Notes under the pieces: model-generated
Told to the model about the DNA's origin: nothing
What the model saw: the letters and a program-made list of their open reading frames with translations, nothing else
Database searches by the model: none
Part shown: positions 7,535 to 8,314 of the stretch, piece by piece
Layout of the letters: every line of letters starts with the position of its first letter
Numbering within the stretch: position 1 is the stretch's first letter
DNA from: Oscillospiraceae bacterium
GTDB taxonomy: Bacteria > Bacillota > Clostridia > Oscillospirales > Ruminococcaceae
DNA length: 8,314 bases
Direction of reading: 5' to 3'
Assembly (NCBI GenBank): GCA_022511485.1
Contig: JAFLUJ010000297.1
Coordinates: 1 to 8,314 of the forward strand
Translations under genes and position numbers: made by a program

Positions 7535-8209
7535 TCACAAAACATTAGACCAAACAGTGATAAGTGCGTCATATACACCGTGCATTATAATCAAAGATAA
7601 AGTAGAACAGTCTTTTATTTTCATTCTGCACAAGCACCATAACACTCCAAAAAATCCCGTCATAAATATCTGACCGATATTTCCTCCGAGAATATGAAAC
7701 AGCCCGAACAATACCGAAGAACCTATCACAGCGGCAGTTTCTGTCCCGAATACAGTCCTGAATTTTTTATAAAGAAATCCCCTGAATGCCAGTTCTTCCG
7801 CAAAACCTACTGCAATTATGCAATACGCAAATTCATAAATATACTGCCATAAATATGAATACCTTTTTCCGCTGTCAAAATATTCTCCGAATCCAAGCAG
7901 ATGAAATGTTACTGTAAATACCGCAGACATCGCGAGACCCAGAACAACACCGGTCAATATCTGCCTTAATACGTGTTCCCTGCAAAATCCGTATTCCGAT
8001 AATGGCTTCTTATCACAAATCATTATTATCACCGGAACTATAACAATAGCCCAATAGGTAATAATCATCATTATCATTCTGACCAATACAGGCAGAGACA
8101 TAAGTATGTATTGATTAAACATTACAACCCCGACCAGCCCAAGCATTATACCCAAAAAGCCGATTATAAGGCTGACGACCTCTTTTTTCCTGTCCATAAA
8201 TATGACCAT
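7535..8209 (-). CDS. CPBP-family (CAAX/Abi) intramembrane metalloprotease
   Basis: A 224-residue, very hydrophobic protein with about six to seven membrane segments, among them about 11-30, 38-64, 83-104, 127-137 and 181-194. It carries the family's catalytic motifs: Glu138-Glu139 with Arg143 (EELAFRG), Phe168 with His172 (FGLFH) and His210 with Asp214 (HGVYD). These match the EExxxR, FxxxH and HxxxN/D metal-site pattern of CAAX prenyl protease 2-like enzymes. In bacteria such proteins process or give immunity to peptides, or act in regulated proteolysis; the substrate here is unknown. The start is uncertain. ATG 8209 lies in one arm of a perfect hairpin (8208-8226) with AAAGGAG 19 bases upstream, while ATG 8197 (4 residues shorter) lies just outside the hairpin. 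An in-frame stop (8243-8245) blocks any longer version. Confidence 0.9.
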   Translation of the reverse strand: MVIFMDRKKEVVSLIIGFLGIMLGLVGVVMFNQYILMSLPVLVRMIMMIITYWAIVIVPVIIMICDKKPLSEYGFCREHVLRQILTGVVLGLAMSAVFTVTFHLLGFGEYFDSGKRYSYLWQYIYEFAYCIIAVGFAEELAFRGFLYKKFRTVFGTETAAVIGSSVLFGLFHILGGNIGQIFMTGFFGVLWCLCRMKIKDCSTLSLIIMHGVYDALITVWSNVL

Positions 8210-8226
8210 GCTCCCGTAGGGAGCAT
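8208..8226. repeat. Perfect 8-bp hairpin over the protease start codon
   Basis: 8208-8215 (ATGCTCCC) pairs perfectly with 8219-8226 (GGGAGCAT) around the 3-base loop GTA. The ATG at 8209 is partly inside the stem, and AAAGGAG (8229-8235) lies immediately upstream on the minus strand. In mRNA the hairpin would sit between the ribosome site and the start codon and could affect translation. It may equally be one arm of a larger dispersed repeat. Confidence 0.7.
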
Positions 8227-8228
8227 CA

Positions 8229-8235
8229 CTCCTTT
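8229..8235 (-). promoter_or_regulatory. Shine-Dalgarno-like AAAGGAG before the protease gene
   Basis: A strong ribosome-site sequence at unhelpful distances: 19 bases from ATG 8209, 31 from ATG 8197, and only 2 from an out-of-frame ATG at 8226. If the hairpin at 8208-8226 forms, the path to ATG 8197 shortens to about 12 bases. Which start it serves is unresolved. Confidence 0.5.
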
Positions 8236-8306
8236 CGCGATGTTATGTGCGGTTTTGCACAGCAAAATTTCAGACGGCAGTCTGAAAAGCACAAAACTCG
8301 CAGTTT
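8235..8306. repeat. Cluster of perfect palindromes upstream of the protease gene
   Basis: This non-coding stretch is almost wholly palindromic. 8235-8240 is TCGCGA. 8253-8258 (TTTTGC) pairs with 8262-8267 around ACA. 8268-8275 (TTTCAGAC) pairs with 8280-8287 around GGCA. 8294-8298 (AAACT) pairs with 8302-8306 around CGC. An alternative stem, 8247-8250 with 8257-8260, competes with the second one. No convincing sigma-A promoter is visible in the 105 bases upstream of the protease gene. The structure fits a dispersed palindromic repeat or a MITE-like end rather than a known riboswitch; the repeat status is inference and the element may extend past the window. Confidence 0.6.
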
Positions 8307-8314
8307 GAAAATCG

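Noticed and set aside
7513..7578. Longer GNAT start at ATG 7578 overlapping the protease gene
   Set aside because: The extra 22 residues do not belong to the GNAT fold, and GGAGGTG stands right before ATG 7512.
8208..8306. CRISPR array
   Set aside because: The hairpins differ from each other in sequence and size and are not a regularly spaced direct repeat with unique spacers; no cas gene is present.

Overview
The window is chromosomal DNA from a low-to-mid GC Gram-positive anaerobe, most probably a member of the Clostridia in the Oscillospiraceae/Ruminococcus range. This placement is an inference. It rests on the gene order plsX - rnc - radical SAM - smc, on the style of the SMC and RNase III proteins, and on palindrome-rich intergenic DNA. 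I recognise no exact species. All seven supported genes lie on the minus strand, so they are transcribed from the right edge towards the left edge.

Right part (8314 down to 6436): an accessory-looking block. A short upstream region packed with perfect small hairpins leads into a CPBP-family (CAAX/Abi) intramembrane protease. A GNAT acetyltransferase and a two-helix membrane protein of the YcxB-like type follow. The gaps are 22, 27 and 5 bases, so these genes look co-transcribed with what lies below them. The YcxB-like gene is strikingly AT-rich compared with the housekeeping genes.

Left part (6430 down to 103): a conserved housekeeping run. plsX (acyl-phosphate synthesis for phospholipids) is followed after an 85-base gap by rnc (RNase III). 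The rnc stop overlaps the start of an Elp3-like radical SAM gene by one base, and one base separates that gene from smc (chromosome condensation ATPase). rnc, the radical SAM gene and smc therefore form a tightly coupled translational unit. acpP, often found between plsX and rnc, and rpmF, often found before plsX, are both absent here.

Downstream of smc, the left edge holds a large hairpin (two 8-bp stem halves, one bulged base, 4-base loop) that may end the operon or be a dispersed palindromic repeat. ftsY, a common downstream neighbour of smc, is not inside the window.

I found no RNA gene, CRISPR array, insertion sequence or phage gene. I see no convincing evidence of a new defence or biosynthetic system. 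The most interesting signals are the non-coding palindromes at the two ends and the join between accessory genes and plsX.
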